Shown: positions 1-5,418 of the stretch, piece after piece
Layout: the number at the start of each line of letters is the position of its first letter
How positions within the stretch are numbered: the first letter of the stretch is position 1
NCBI GenBank assembly: GCA_016649455.1
Contig: JAENXO010000207.1
Span: 1 to 5,418 of the forward strand
Origin: Gemmatimonadota bacterium
Lineage (GTDB): Bacteria > Gemmatimonadota > Gemmatimonadetes > Palauibacterales > Palauibacteraceae
DNA length: 5,418 nt
Direction of reading: 5' to 3'
Notes under the pieces: generated by a model
Told to the model about the DNA's origin: nothing
Seen by the model: the letters and a program-made list of their open reading frames with translations, nothing else
Database searches by the model: none
Program-made: the position numbers and the translations under genes

Positions 1-1877
1 GGAAGCGTCATGCGCCCCGCCCGCACGGCCGTCTCGCAGTCCCGGACCAGCCGGGGATACAGGCGGTCCACTTCGTACTGCATGTAGCCGAGCACTTCCC
101 GCGCCGTGTCCCCTTTGACGACTTCCTCGATCGACCAGCCGCCCTCTTCGTGAAGGCCGATATGCACGACGTGGGTGTCGCCGAACAGGTTGTGCAGGTC
201 GCCGAGCGTCTCCTGGTAGGCGCCGACCAGGAAGACAGCGAGGTAGTAGTCCTCTCCCGTCCGAAGCTGGTGCAGTTCGAGCGACTTCTTCACGTCCCGC
301 ACGTCCACGAACCGGTCGATCTTCCCGTCCGAGTCACAGGTCATGTCGGCCAGTACGGCTTTGTGCGTAGGCTCTTCATCGAGCCGGTGGATCGGCATGA
401 TCGGGAACAGCTGGCCGATCGCCCAGCTGTCCGGCAGCGACTGAAACAGCGAGAAATTGCAGAAGTAGGTTTCGCTGAGAATCTCCTCCAGGGTCTCCAG
501 CTCTTCCGGAGGCACTTCCATGCTGCTCATCACGTCGGCGACGCGGGCGCAGGTGGCCCAGAACAGCTGCTCGGCCAGGCCACGGAACTCGAGACTCAGA
601 TAACCCAGGTTGAACAGGTCCAGGGACTGCTCACGTGCCTGGACCGCATCATGGTAGGCTTCGACCAGCGTACGTTCGTGCACCGACTGGTAGGCGTACG
701 CGAGGTCACGAATCGGCTGTGGCAGCTCCTCATCGTCCGTCACGTCGACGGCCCCGGAGTAGGTGGTCCTCGGTCCCGCGGCTCCCAGGACATTCACCAC
801 CAGTACGCTCTGGTAGGCGGCCATCGCCCGGCCGGACTCGCTGATGATCGTCGGGTGCGGTACTTCCCGCTCGTTGCACACGCTGGCGATCCGGTACACC
901 ACCTCGTTCGCGTACTCCTGGATCGTGTAGTTCATCGATGACGGAAAGTTTGTCCGACTTCCGTCGTAGTCCACTCCGAGACCACCACCCACGTCCACGT
1001 ACTCGATTCCCACCCCGAGGCGCACGAGCTCGGCGTAAATGTGTCCCAGCTCGCCGACAGCCTCCTTCAGCCGCCGGATGTCCTGGATCTGACTTCCCGT
1101 GTGGCAGTGCACGAGTTTCAGGCAGTCCAGCATCCCGTGCACCGTGAGCAGCTCGACCATCTCGAGCACCTCGCTGACGAACAGGCCGAACTTCGATTTC
1201 TCGCCCGCCGAATCCCGCCAGCGCCCGGCGCCCTGGCTCGCCAGCTTCACGCGGACGCCGATATTCGGCTTCACGTCGTAGCGGTCGGCGTGCTTGAGCA
1301 GCAGGCGGAGCTCGCTGAAATTCTCGACCACGGGAATGATGTTCCGACCCAGCTTCGCCGACAGGATGACGGCCTCTATGTAGCTGTCGTCCTTGAACCC
1401 GTTGCACACGATGAGGCGGCCGGGCGAGTCCTCGGTCATCGCCATCACTGCCAGCAGCTCGGGCTTCGATCCGACTTCGAGACCGAAGTCGTAGTCCGAC
1501 CCGTAACGGAACACCTCCTCCACGACCGGGCGTTGCTGGTTCACCTTGATCGGGTACACGGCCACGTACCGGCCCTCGAACTCGTTCTCGTCGATCGCGG
1601 CCTGGAACGCATCGCGCAGCGTGCGCAGCCGGTGGGCCAGGATCTCGGAGAAACGGATCAGCAGCGGCGCCGTGAGGTCCCGGTCGCGCAGCCCCTCGAC
1701 GACTTCGAGCAAGTCGATCTCGGCATCGTTGGTGGCGTGCGGCCGGACCACGACGTGCCCGTCTGCCGAGATGTCGAAGTACCCCTGCCCCCACGCACCC
1801 ACCTGGTACAGTTCGGCACTGTCTTCGGGCGTCCAGCGCGTGCCGCGAATCCCGGCGGTGCTCGTTCGCGTATTCAT
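1..1877 (-). CDS. speA: Biosynthetic arginine decarboxylase SpeA (3' end cut by window edge)
   Basis: PLP-dependent enzyme of the fold-III (alanine racemase-like) decarboxylase group, converting arginine to agmatine plus CO2, the entry to putrescine and spermidine synthesis; cytoplasmic. The frame is open from the ATG at 1877 to base 1 (625 codons), so at most a short tail is missing compared with the roughly 630-660 residues usual for SpeA. Visible signatures: N-terminal WGQGYFDI (about 29-36); PLP lysine K111 in YPIKVNQ; GLEVGSKPEL (about 132-141); HCHTGSQ starting at H257; glycine loop GGGLGVDYDG from about 297; SESGRA at about 346-351; and the catalytic cysteine C514 in TCDSDGKI near the C-terminus. 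The fold and all key residues look intact. ATG 1877 is preferred because homology starts soon after it; an in-frame GTG at 1898 is possible, and a stop at 1929-1931 limits further extension. No Shine-Dalgarno is visible at either start with normal spacing. It is transcribed divergently from the DUF4097-like gene. Confidence 0.95.
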   Translation of the reverse strand, partial: MNTRTSTAGIRGTRWTPEDSAELYQVGAWGQGYFDISADGHVVVRPHATNDAEIDLLEVVEGLRDRDLTAPLLIRFSEILAHRLRTLRDAFQAAIDENEFEGRYVAVYPIKVNQQRPVVEEVFRYGSDYDFGLEVGSKPELLAVMAMTEDSPGRLIVCNGFKDDSYIEAVILSAKLGRNIIPVVENFSELRLLLKHADRYDVKPNIGVRVKLASQGAGRWRDSAGEKSKFGLFVSEVLEMVELLTVHGMLDCLKLVHCHTGSQIQDIRRLKEAVGELGHIYAELVRLGVGIEYVDVGGGLGVDYDGSRTNFPSSMNYTIQEYANEVVYRIASVCNEREVPHPTIISESGRAMAAYQSVLVVNVLGAAGPRTTYSGAVDVTDDEELPQPIRDLAYAYQSVHERTLVEAYHDAVQAREQSLDLFNLGYLSLEFRGLAEQLFWATCARVADVMSSMEVPPEELETLEEILSETYFCNFSLFQSLPDSWAIGQLFPIMPIHRLDEEPTHKAVLADMTCDSDGKIDRFVDVRDVKKSLELHQLRTGEDYYLAVFLVGAYQETLGDLHNLFGDTHVVHIGLHEEGGWSIEEVVKGDTAREVLGYMQYEVDRLYPRLVRDCETAVRAGRMTL

Positions 1878-1884
1878 GGATGCG

Positions 1885-1890
1885 AAGATA
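1885..1890 (-). promoter_or_regulatory. Possible -10 box of a leaderless speA promoter
   Basis: On the minus strand TATCTT is followed by 7 bases (CGCATCC) and then the speA ATG. This matches the TANNNT-plus-about-7 arrangement known for leaderless bacterial mRNAs, where transcription starts at or beside the start codon. It would explain why no ribosome binding site precedes this ATG. No good -35 hexamer is seen at standard spacing; a TTGAAA (minus strand, 1932-1927) lies 36 bases upstream, too far to pair with it. Prediction from spacing only. Confidence 0.35.
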
Positions 1891-1987
1891 CCGCGCACCC
1901 CCTCGACCCGGAAGTTCGTTCGGGCGTTTCAACCGTTGGGTCGGTGGCGGCGTCTAAGCGGACGTCAGGTGTGATCCCGTGACCGAT

Positions 1988-1992
1988 GGAGG
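1988..1992 (+). promoter_or_regulatory. Ribosome binding site that decides the start of the DUF4097-like gene
   Basis: GGAGG lies 5 bases before the ATG at 1998. The same frame has an earlier ATG at 1986, but that codon overlaps this site and has no purine-rich sequence in front of it. The spacing therefore favours 1998, which also gives a cleaner signal peptide. Confidence 0.7.
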
Positions 1993-1997
1993 AGAGA

Positions 1998-3080
1998 ATG
2001 TTCGACAGCTCGAGATCAGGGAGCCCCGCCGCACTGCTCGGGGCTCTCGTCTGTTTCGCCGCCCTTCCCGGCGGCGCGATCGCCCAGCAGGCGGAGACGT
2101 TTCAGCTCCAGGGAGACGCCGTAGCGATCTACAACCTCGCGGGCAAAGTCCAGGTCCGGGGTGGATCCGGGTCCGACGTGGCCGTGTCGGTTCGCCGCGG
2201 CGGCTCCGATGCGGGCCGCCTCGCAGTGCAGACCGGAAACGTGAACACGCGTCAGAAGGGGTTCGGGTCGGTGAACTCCCTGCGGGTCGTATACCCGCAG
2301 GAAACGATCGTCTACGCCGATGGCAACGGCAATTCAGAGATCAGGGTGCGGGACGACGGCACGTTCTTCGGTGACTCTGACGATGGAAAGAAGATAAAAA
2401 TCCGGGATTCCGGCTCCGGCGTGAAGGCCCATGCGGACCTCGAGATCACGGTTCCGTCCGGGCGTGCAGTCCTGGTGGCGCTGGCGGTCGGAGAGGTCCG
2501 GGTCGAGAACGTGAACGGGCGTCTGTACGTGGACGTGGCATCCGCCGACATCTGGTCCTCCGGTGGCAGAGGCGAGTTCGTATTCGACACCGGTTCTGGC
2601 GATATCGAGGTCAAGGGCCACGACGGCGGCCTGGTGTGCGACACGGGGTCCGGCGACGTGGTCGTCGAGAACGTGAACGGCGGCGAACTGAATTTCGACA
2701 CCGGAAGCGGGGACGTGACCGGCAGGGGAATCAGGGGCAGTTCACTGCGTGCCGACACGGGCTCGGGCGACGTCGAGCTGCACGACGTGAGCGTGGATGA
2801 AATCAACGCGGACACGGGCTCCGGCGACGTGATGCTGGACCTGGCCTCGGCCCCCAGCGACATCCTGGTGGACGTGGGAAGCGGCGACGTTCTGCTTCGA
2901 CTGCCGGACGGATTCGGAGCGACGATCGACGTCGACACCGGCTCGGGAGACATCCAGACCGATCTGCCCGTGCAGGTGACCGAGATCGACGACGACGTGC
3001 TGCGCGGAACGATCGGGGATGGCTCGGGACGGGTCAGGGTCGATACGGGATCCGGCAGCGTGAAGTTCGAGAAGCGCTGA
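1998..3080 (+). CDS. Exported DUF4097-like beta-solenoid repeat protein
   Basis: A 360-residue protein of unknown molecular function. Residues 1-29 form a signal peptide: a short N-region with R6, hydrophobic LLGALVCFAAL (13-23), and a probable signal peptidase I cleavage after A27-I28-A29, before QQ. The mature protein should be periplasmic or surface-located; there is no lipobox and no C-terminal anchor. From about 36 to 160 it is strand-rich, opening with an NLAGKVQVRGG stretch typical of DUF4097 (putative adhesin) proteins. A further coil, VRVENVNGRLYVDV, begins at 167. Residues 197-360 carry eight DTGSGD-type units, the expected pattern of stacked beta-strands with turns. In related bacteria DUF4097 proteins are sometimes linked to envelope-stress or sigma/anti-sigma loci, but no such partner is seen here. 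It stands alone on the plus strand, divergent from speA and convergent with the RDD gene. The start is chosen from the GGAGG at 1988. Family assignment is fairly secure; adhesion or any other role is unproven. Confidence 0.8.
   Translation: MFDSSRSGSPAALLGALVCFAALPGGAIAQQAETFQLQGDAVAIYNLAGKVQVRGGSGSDVAVSVRRGGSDAGRLAVQTGNVNTRQKGFGSVNSLRVVYPQETIVYADGNGNSEIRVRDDGTFFGDSDDGKKIKIRDSGSGVKAHADLEITVPSGRAVLVALAVGEVRVENVNGRLYVDVASADIWSSGGRGEFVFDTGSGDIEVKGHDGGLVCDTGSGDVVVENVNGGELNFDTGSGDVTGRGIRGSSLRADTGSGDVELHDVSVDEINADTGSGDVMLDLASAPSDILVDVGSGDVLLRLPDGFGATIDVDTGSGDIQTDLPVQVTEIDDDVLRGTIGDGSGRVRVDTGSGSVKFEKR
2586..3077 (+). repeat. Eight in-frame DTGSGD-type coding repeats
   Basis: Units start at 2586, 2640, 2697, 2754, 2811, 2871, 2934 and 3042 (residues 197, 215, 234, 253, 272, 292, 313 and 349). 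Spacing is 18, 19, 19, 19, 20, 21 and 36 residues, so the basic DNA period is near 57 bp. Six of the eight keep DTGSGD followed by V or I; the sixth is DVGSGD and the last DTGSGS. The long seventh interval contains a degenerate GDGSGRV that may be a decayed unit. Codons within the motif vary between copies, so the amino-acid motif is conserved more strictly than the DNA, which points to selection on the protein rather than very recent duplication. Confidence 0.9.
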
Positions 3081-3103
3081 ACTAAGCGGCACAATTGAAG
3101 CCA

Positions 3104-3130
3104 GGGGCGGGGGCAGCCGGCTCCCGCCCC
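3104..3130. terminator. GC-rich hairpin between convergent genes, possible bidirectional terminator
   Basis: GGGGCGGG (3104-3111) is perfectly complementary to CCCGCCCC (3123-3130), giving an 8-bp stem with an 11-base loop that includes the palindrome AGCCGGCT. It lies 23 bases after the DUF4097-like stop and 9 bases after the RDD stop, so it could end both transcripts. There is no T-run on the plus-strand side; reading on the minus strand the hairpin is followed by the AT-richer TTCAATTGT. An overlapping alternative pairing, CCAGGGG (3101-3107) with CCCCTGG (3145-3151), would span the RDD stop codon. Confidence 0.55.
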
Positions 3131-3139
3131 GACCGGCGG

Positions 3140-4336
3140 TCAGCCCCCTGGAGGCCGCCCCGTTGGTCCCCAGACGGTCACCTTCTCGAGCTGGCCGCGG
3201 GTCTCCGCCGTGTCTATCACCACGACGGTTTCCGCCAGCTTGTCCTCCAGGCCCTGCCGATTCGGATCCCACAGGATTCGCAGGAATCCCTCGAATCCCG
3301 TGAACAGCGAGGCGGCGTAGCCCCCGAAACGCTCGAACGACACCCAGTAGCCGAGCGGCTTCCCGTCCAGCCGCACGATCCGGATGTTGAGCAGCCGCTT
3401 GCCCGGCGTACGGCCGCGGAAGAATCCGGTCAGGAAGGTGAAGTACAGACCGGACCACCCGAGTCCGAGTCCGAATTCGTCGAGCAGGTTGGTGACCGTG
3501 CGCCGCAGGCCTTTCTCCTCCTCGGCCTCGAGCTCGGCCCGGGCCTCGTTCAGTCCCTGCTCCAGACTCTCCTGTTCCTGCCGGAGGCCGCGGATCCGCA
3601 TGTCCCGCTCCTCGAGCTCCGGGGCCGCGACTTCCGCAGCCACCGGTGGCCGCAACTCCTCGATCAAAAGGGAATCGCCGTCACGCAGGGCGGCAGCATA
3701 GGCCGTCAGCATCTCCTCGAGTGTCGCCTCGGAGTCACCGGGTTCGGCAGACCTTTCGGCCGGACCGATGGCGGCGCGCAGCAGGCCCGCGAGCTCCTCG
3801 TTGTCGGGACTGTCCCGCTCTATCGCGGCGACCAGGTCCAGCATCTCGTCCCGGCTCATTCCCGACTCGCGGTAGCGCTCCACGAGCCGCGCCGCCACCT
3901 CATCCGCGTCGGCGGTATCGGAATCGGTGACCAGCGACAGCAGGTCCCCGATCGCACCGATTGACACGGGGACCGAACTGCCGCCCGGGCCCTCGGTTTC
4001 GAACAGAACCGTGTCCTCGGGGATCAGGCTCGGGCCCCACATCACGAGCACAGCGACGAACAGGACGGTCGAACCGAGGCAGCCAAACCCGACCCGGGAT
4101 GTCTTGCTGGCGGTCGTCTCCTTGCGGCCCCGGAGCGCGATCCAGAACAGGAACGCTCCTGCGGCCAGCGCGAAGAAGACCGCCCGGGCGTTGGCCAGTA
4201 AGCTGATCAGCGCGAGGTCGATGAGAATCGCGGCGAGTCGGCGCCACGGGTGAGCGAGCGGAATACCCAGCAGACCCGGCGCGACGGAAAACGCGTCGGG
4301 AGTAATCGTCCGTCGGGGGTCCTGGGTAGTTTCCAT
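3140..4336 (-). CDS. RDD-family membrane protein with large inserted extracytoplasmic region
   Basis: A 398-residue inner-membrane protein. RDD proteins are mostly of unknown function; some have been linked to ion/proton antiport. The N-terminal RDD signature is PWRRLAAILID (30-40), with the conserved Arg (R32 or R33) and D40. Hydrophobic segments lie near 34-50, 52-68 and 86-100. Residues 102-287 form a soluble, acidic, helix-rich region with a likely coiled coil at about 238-277 (ELEERDMRIRGLRQEQ...). A fourth membrane segment (about 288-306) leads into GRTPGKRLLNIRIVRLDGKP (308-327), R336, a further hydrophobic stretch (341-355) and the family's terminal QGLEDKLAETVVV (361-373). Basic loops at 69-81 and 308-314 suggest both face the cytoplasm, which puts the insert outside. 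Typical RDD domains are about 130-170 residues without such an insert. The ATG at 4336 has only a weak, overly close GGGG before it, so the start is less certain. It lies 86 bp downstream of the PDZ gene on the same strand. Confidence 0.85.
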   Translation of the reverse strand: METTQDPRRTITPDAFSVAPGLLGIPLAHPWRRLAAILIDLALISLLANARAVFFALAAGAFLFWIALRGRKETTASKTSRVGFGCLGSTVLFVAVLVMWGPSLIPEDTVLFETEGPGGSSVPVSIGAIGDLLSLVTDSDTADADEVAARLVERYRESGMSRDEMLDLVAAIERDSPDNEELAGLLRAAIGPAERSAEPGDSEATLEEMLTAYAAALRDGDSLLIEELRPPVAAEVAAPELEERDMRIRGLRQEQESLEQGLNEARAELEAEEEKGLRRTVTNLLDEFGLGLGWSGLYFTFLTGFFRGRTPGKRLLNIRIVRLDGKPLGYWVSFERFGGYAASLFTGFEGFLRILWDPNRQGLEDKLAETVVVIDTAETRGQLEKVTVWGPTGRPPGG

Positions 4337-4386
4337 CCCCCAAGTTCAGCAGCGGTCCGCCGCGGGGCAACGGGACGGGGTGGAGG

Positions 4387-4415
4387 GGGAGACCCGACTG
4401 CCTGCCGGGCCTCCC
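4387..4415 (-). terminator. Strong hairpin just after the PDZ gene
   Basis: Read on the minus strand, GGGAGGCCCG (4415-4406) pairs with CGGGTCTCCC (4396-4387) around a 9-base loop: 10 continuous pairs with a single G-U. It begins 7 bases after the PDZ stop codon, the usual place for a terminator. It is followed by a C-rich stretch, not a T-run, so termination may be partial or Rho-dependent, or the hairpin may protect the 3' end of the upstream message. No clear promoter for the RDD gene is visible in the remaining bases up to 4337. Confidence 0.55.
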
Positions 4416-4422
4416 GTCGACA

Positions 4423-5418
4423 TCAGGTCCTGACCCGGCCCTCAGACACCGCTTCGAACTTCTCGGCCTCGGGAACCCGGATCCGTACGCCGCTCTCCGG
4501 GCCGCGCCATTCGACGTGCAGGTCATCCAGGATCTCGGGGACGAACATCATCGCCCCCTCGATCGCTTCCGGAATCTTCAGAATCACATTGCCGTCGTCA
4601 CTCTGCCAGTTGAACTCGGGCGCCTCGGGAAGCTCTACGGTAACCGTCCGCTCCTTGCGATCCCGAAGGATTCCGACCGCGATCGGTCCCTGCTCCGCCT
4701 CACGAATGGCGCGGGCGACCTCGCCCGTTCCGTCGATCGACTCTCCACCCACGGAGAGGATGATGTCTCCAGCCTTGAGGCCTGCCTTGTCGGCCGGCGA
4801 ATCTTCCTCGACCGACGTCACGAGCACGCCGTTGCGCCCGTCGAGTCCGAAGTACTCGCCCAGCTGGTCCCCGACCGACTGGATCCCGACGCCCATCCGA
4901 CCGCCGCCCATGAACGCGAATACGTTGCCGACCGCCGGCGTATGCCACTCGGCCCCCTCGCCACCCGAGCGCAGACGCTCCTTCAGCTCCTCGATCTGCC
5001 CCGGAGCGGGACCACGAAACGAAAAGCTGCGCACCATCGATTCCCGCTCGGCGATCTTGACCGTCACGTCCCGATTCTTCTTGTCCCGGATGACCTCGAG
5101 CTTCACCTCTCGGCCCGCGGGCGTCTCGGTTACCAGGCGGCGCAGCTGCGCGGCACTCTCGACCTGGCTGCCGTTCCAGCCGACGATCACATCGTCTGCC
5201 TGGAGCCCGGCTTTCTGGGCCGGACTGTCGTCGGACACATCCTCGATCCGGGCTCCGTACTCCCGCTTGAGACCGAGCTGCGACACGTCCTCCGCGTCCA
5301 CCTCGCTGATATACACGCCGAGGTAGCTCCCGCCGCCGAAACCGCCGCTGCTCACTATGAAAGGAGCCGATTTCCCATCGCGCTCCTCGACCTCGACCTT
5401 CTCCTGGGCCGAGCCACA
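4423..5418 (-). CDS. Tandem PDZ-domain protein (5' end cut by window edge)
   Basis: 331 residues are visible, with the frame open to the window edge at 5418. A GTG at 5355 could be mistaken for the start, but the 21 codons upstream are uninterrupted and read CGSAQEKVEVEERDGK and onward, so the real start lies outside. The GSA-QE or the edge cysteine looks like the end of a signal peptide or a lipobox, suggesting export (inference). Numbering from the edge: PDZ1 spans about 32-124, with the carboxylate-binding YLGV loop (32-35) and SPAQKAGLQADD (65-76). PDZ2 spans about 174-263, with RMGV (174-177) and SPADKAGLKAGD (207-218). Both resemble HtrA/DegP-type PDZ domains, which bind the C-termini of unfolded or target proteins. 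No trypsin-like His-Asp-Ser protease domain is seen, and none could fit unless it lay entirely upstream. A 68-residue tail of unknown fold follows and ends at the TGA (4425-4423). Likely a periplasmic adaptor or chaperone-like protein; partner unknown. Confidence 0.87.
   Translation of the reverse strand, partial: CGSAQEKVEVEERDGKSAPFIVSSGGFGGGSYLGVYISEVDAEDVSQLGLKREYGARIEDVSDDSPAQKAGLQADDVIVGWNGSQVESAAQLRRLVTETPAGREVKLEVIRDKKNRDVTVKIAERESMVRSFSFRGPAPGQIEELKERLRSGGEGAEWHTPAVGNVFAFMGGGRMGVGIQSVGDQLGEYFGLDGRNGVLVTSVEEDSPADKAGLKAGDIILSVGGESIDGTGEVARAIREAEQGPIAVGILRDRKERTVTVELPEAPEFNWQSDDGNVILKIPEAIEGAMMFVPEILDDLHVEWRGPESGVRIRVPEAEKFEAVSEGRVRT

Noticed and set aside
1907..1924. Imperfect inverted repeat CCCGGAAGTTCGTTCGGG as a possible operator between speA and the DUF4097-like gene
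   Set aside because: Only four clean terminal pairs plus weaker ones, common by chance in GC-rich DNA, and no regulator family is suggested by it.
1927..1958. A plus-strand promoter using TTTCAA or TTGGGT with TCTAAG upstream of the DUF4097-like gene
   Set aside because: Spacer lengths of 20 or 11 bases and poor hexamer matches do not support a standard sigma-70 promoter.
150..1982. Long plus-strand open frames (150-941 and 1041-1982) and a 400-codon minus-strand frame (730-1932) over speA
   Set aside because: They lie in other frames of the speA coding region, whose own frame shows all the catalytic motifs of arginine decarboxylase. Their translations are rich in Arg, His and Pro with no recognisable domain, as expected of shadows in GC-rich DNA.
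2312..3094. A 260-codon minus-strand frame with recurring SPEPVS motifs
   Set aside because: The SPEPVS pattern is the antisense reading of the DTGSGD repeats. The plus-strand frame has a signal peptide, a good ribosome binding site and a DUF4097-like pattern, so the repeat explains the spurious length.
3850..3925. EF-hand-like calcium site in the acidic part of the RDD insert (DSDTADADE)
   Set aside because: The acidic residues do not follow the EF-loop spacing and lack the central Gly and the terminal Glu in the right places.
3095..3964. A 289-codon plus-strand frame opposite the RDD gene
   Set aside because: Antisense to a clear RDD-family protein with membrane segments and the GRTPGKR and QGLEDKLA motifs; no domain or export signal is seen in the antisense product.
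4250..5326. A 358-codon plus-strand frame opposite the PDZ gene
   Set aside because: A Ser/Arg/Pro-rich translation typical of antisense shadows; the minus strand encodes two well-formed PDZ domains.

Overview
This 5.4 kb window is GC-rich chromosomal DNA, with most codons ending in G or C. It holds four protein genes, two of them cut by the window edges. I see no tRNA, rRNA, CRISPR array, insertion sequence, integrase or attachment site. Two products have an exported, Gram-negative-like character: one carries a signal peptide and one is a two-PDZ protein. Together with a long-form biosynthetic arginine decarboxylase and a DUF4097-like exported protein, this would fit a Gemmatimonadota-like or similar high-GC Gram-negative bacterium. 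That taxonomic guess rests on gene flavour alone and is only moderately supported.

Layout: (1) 1-1877, minus strand: PLP-dependent arginine decarboxylase SpeA, lacking only its last few residues. Its ATG has no Shine-Dalgarno sequence but sits 7 bases behind a TATCTT box, so it may be leaderless. (2) 1878-1997: short divergent intergenic region. (3) 1998-3080, plus strand: exported DUF4097-like protein whose second half is a ladder of eight DTGSGD-type repeats, probably a beta-solenoid. (4) About 3081-3139: convergent gap with a GC-rich hairpin that can serve both neighbours. (5) 3140-4336, minus strand: RDD-family membrane protein with a large acidic, helical, probably extracytoplasmic insertion between its membrane segments. 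(6) 4337-4422: gap with a strong hairpin. (7) 4423 to beyond 5418, minus strand: protein with two PDZ domains and no protease domain in the visible part, whose true start lies outside the window.

The genes do not form an obvious single pathway. SpeA makes agmatine for polyamine synthesis in the cytoplasm. The other three look like cell-envelope proteins. The PDZ and RDD genes run in the same direction 86 bp apart and could be related, but a hairpin lies between them. I found no convincing new multi-gene system. The most notable points are the repeat ladder, the split RDD domain, the possible leaderless speA start and the protease-less tandem PDZ protein.
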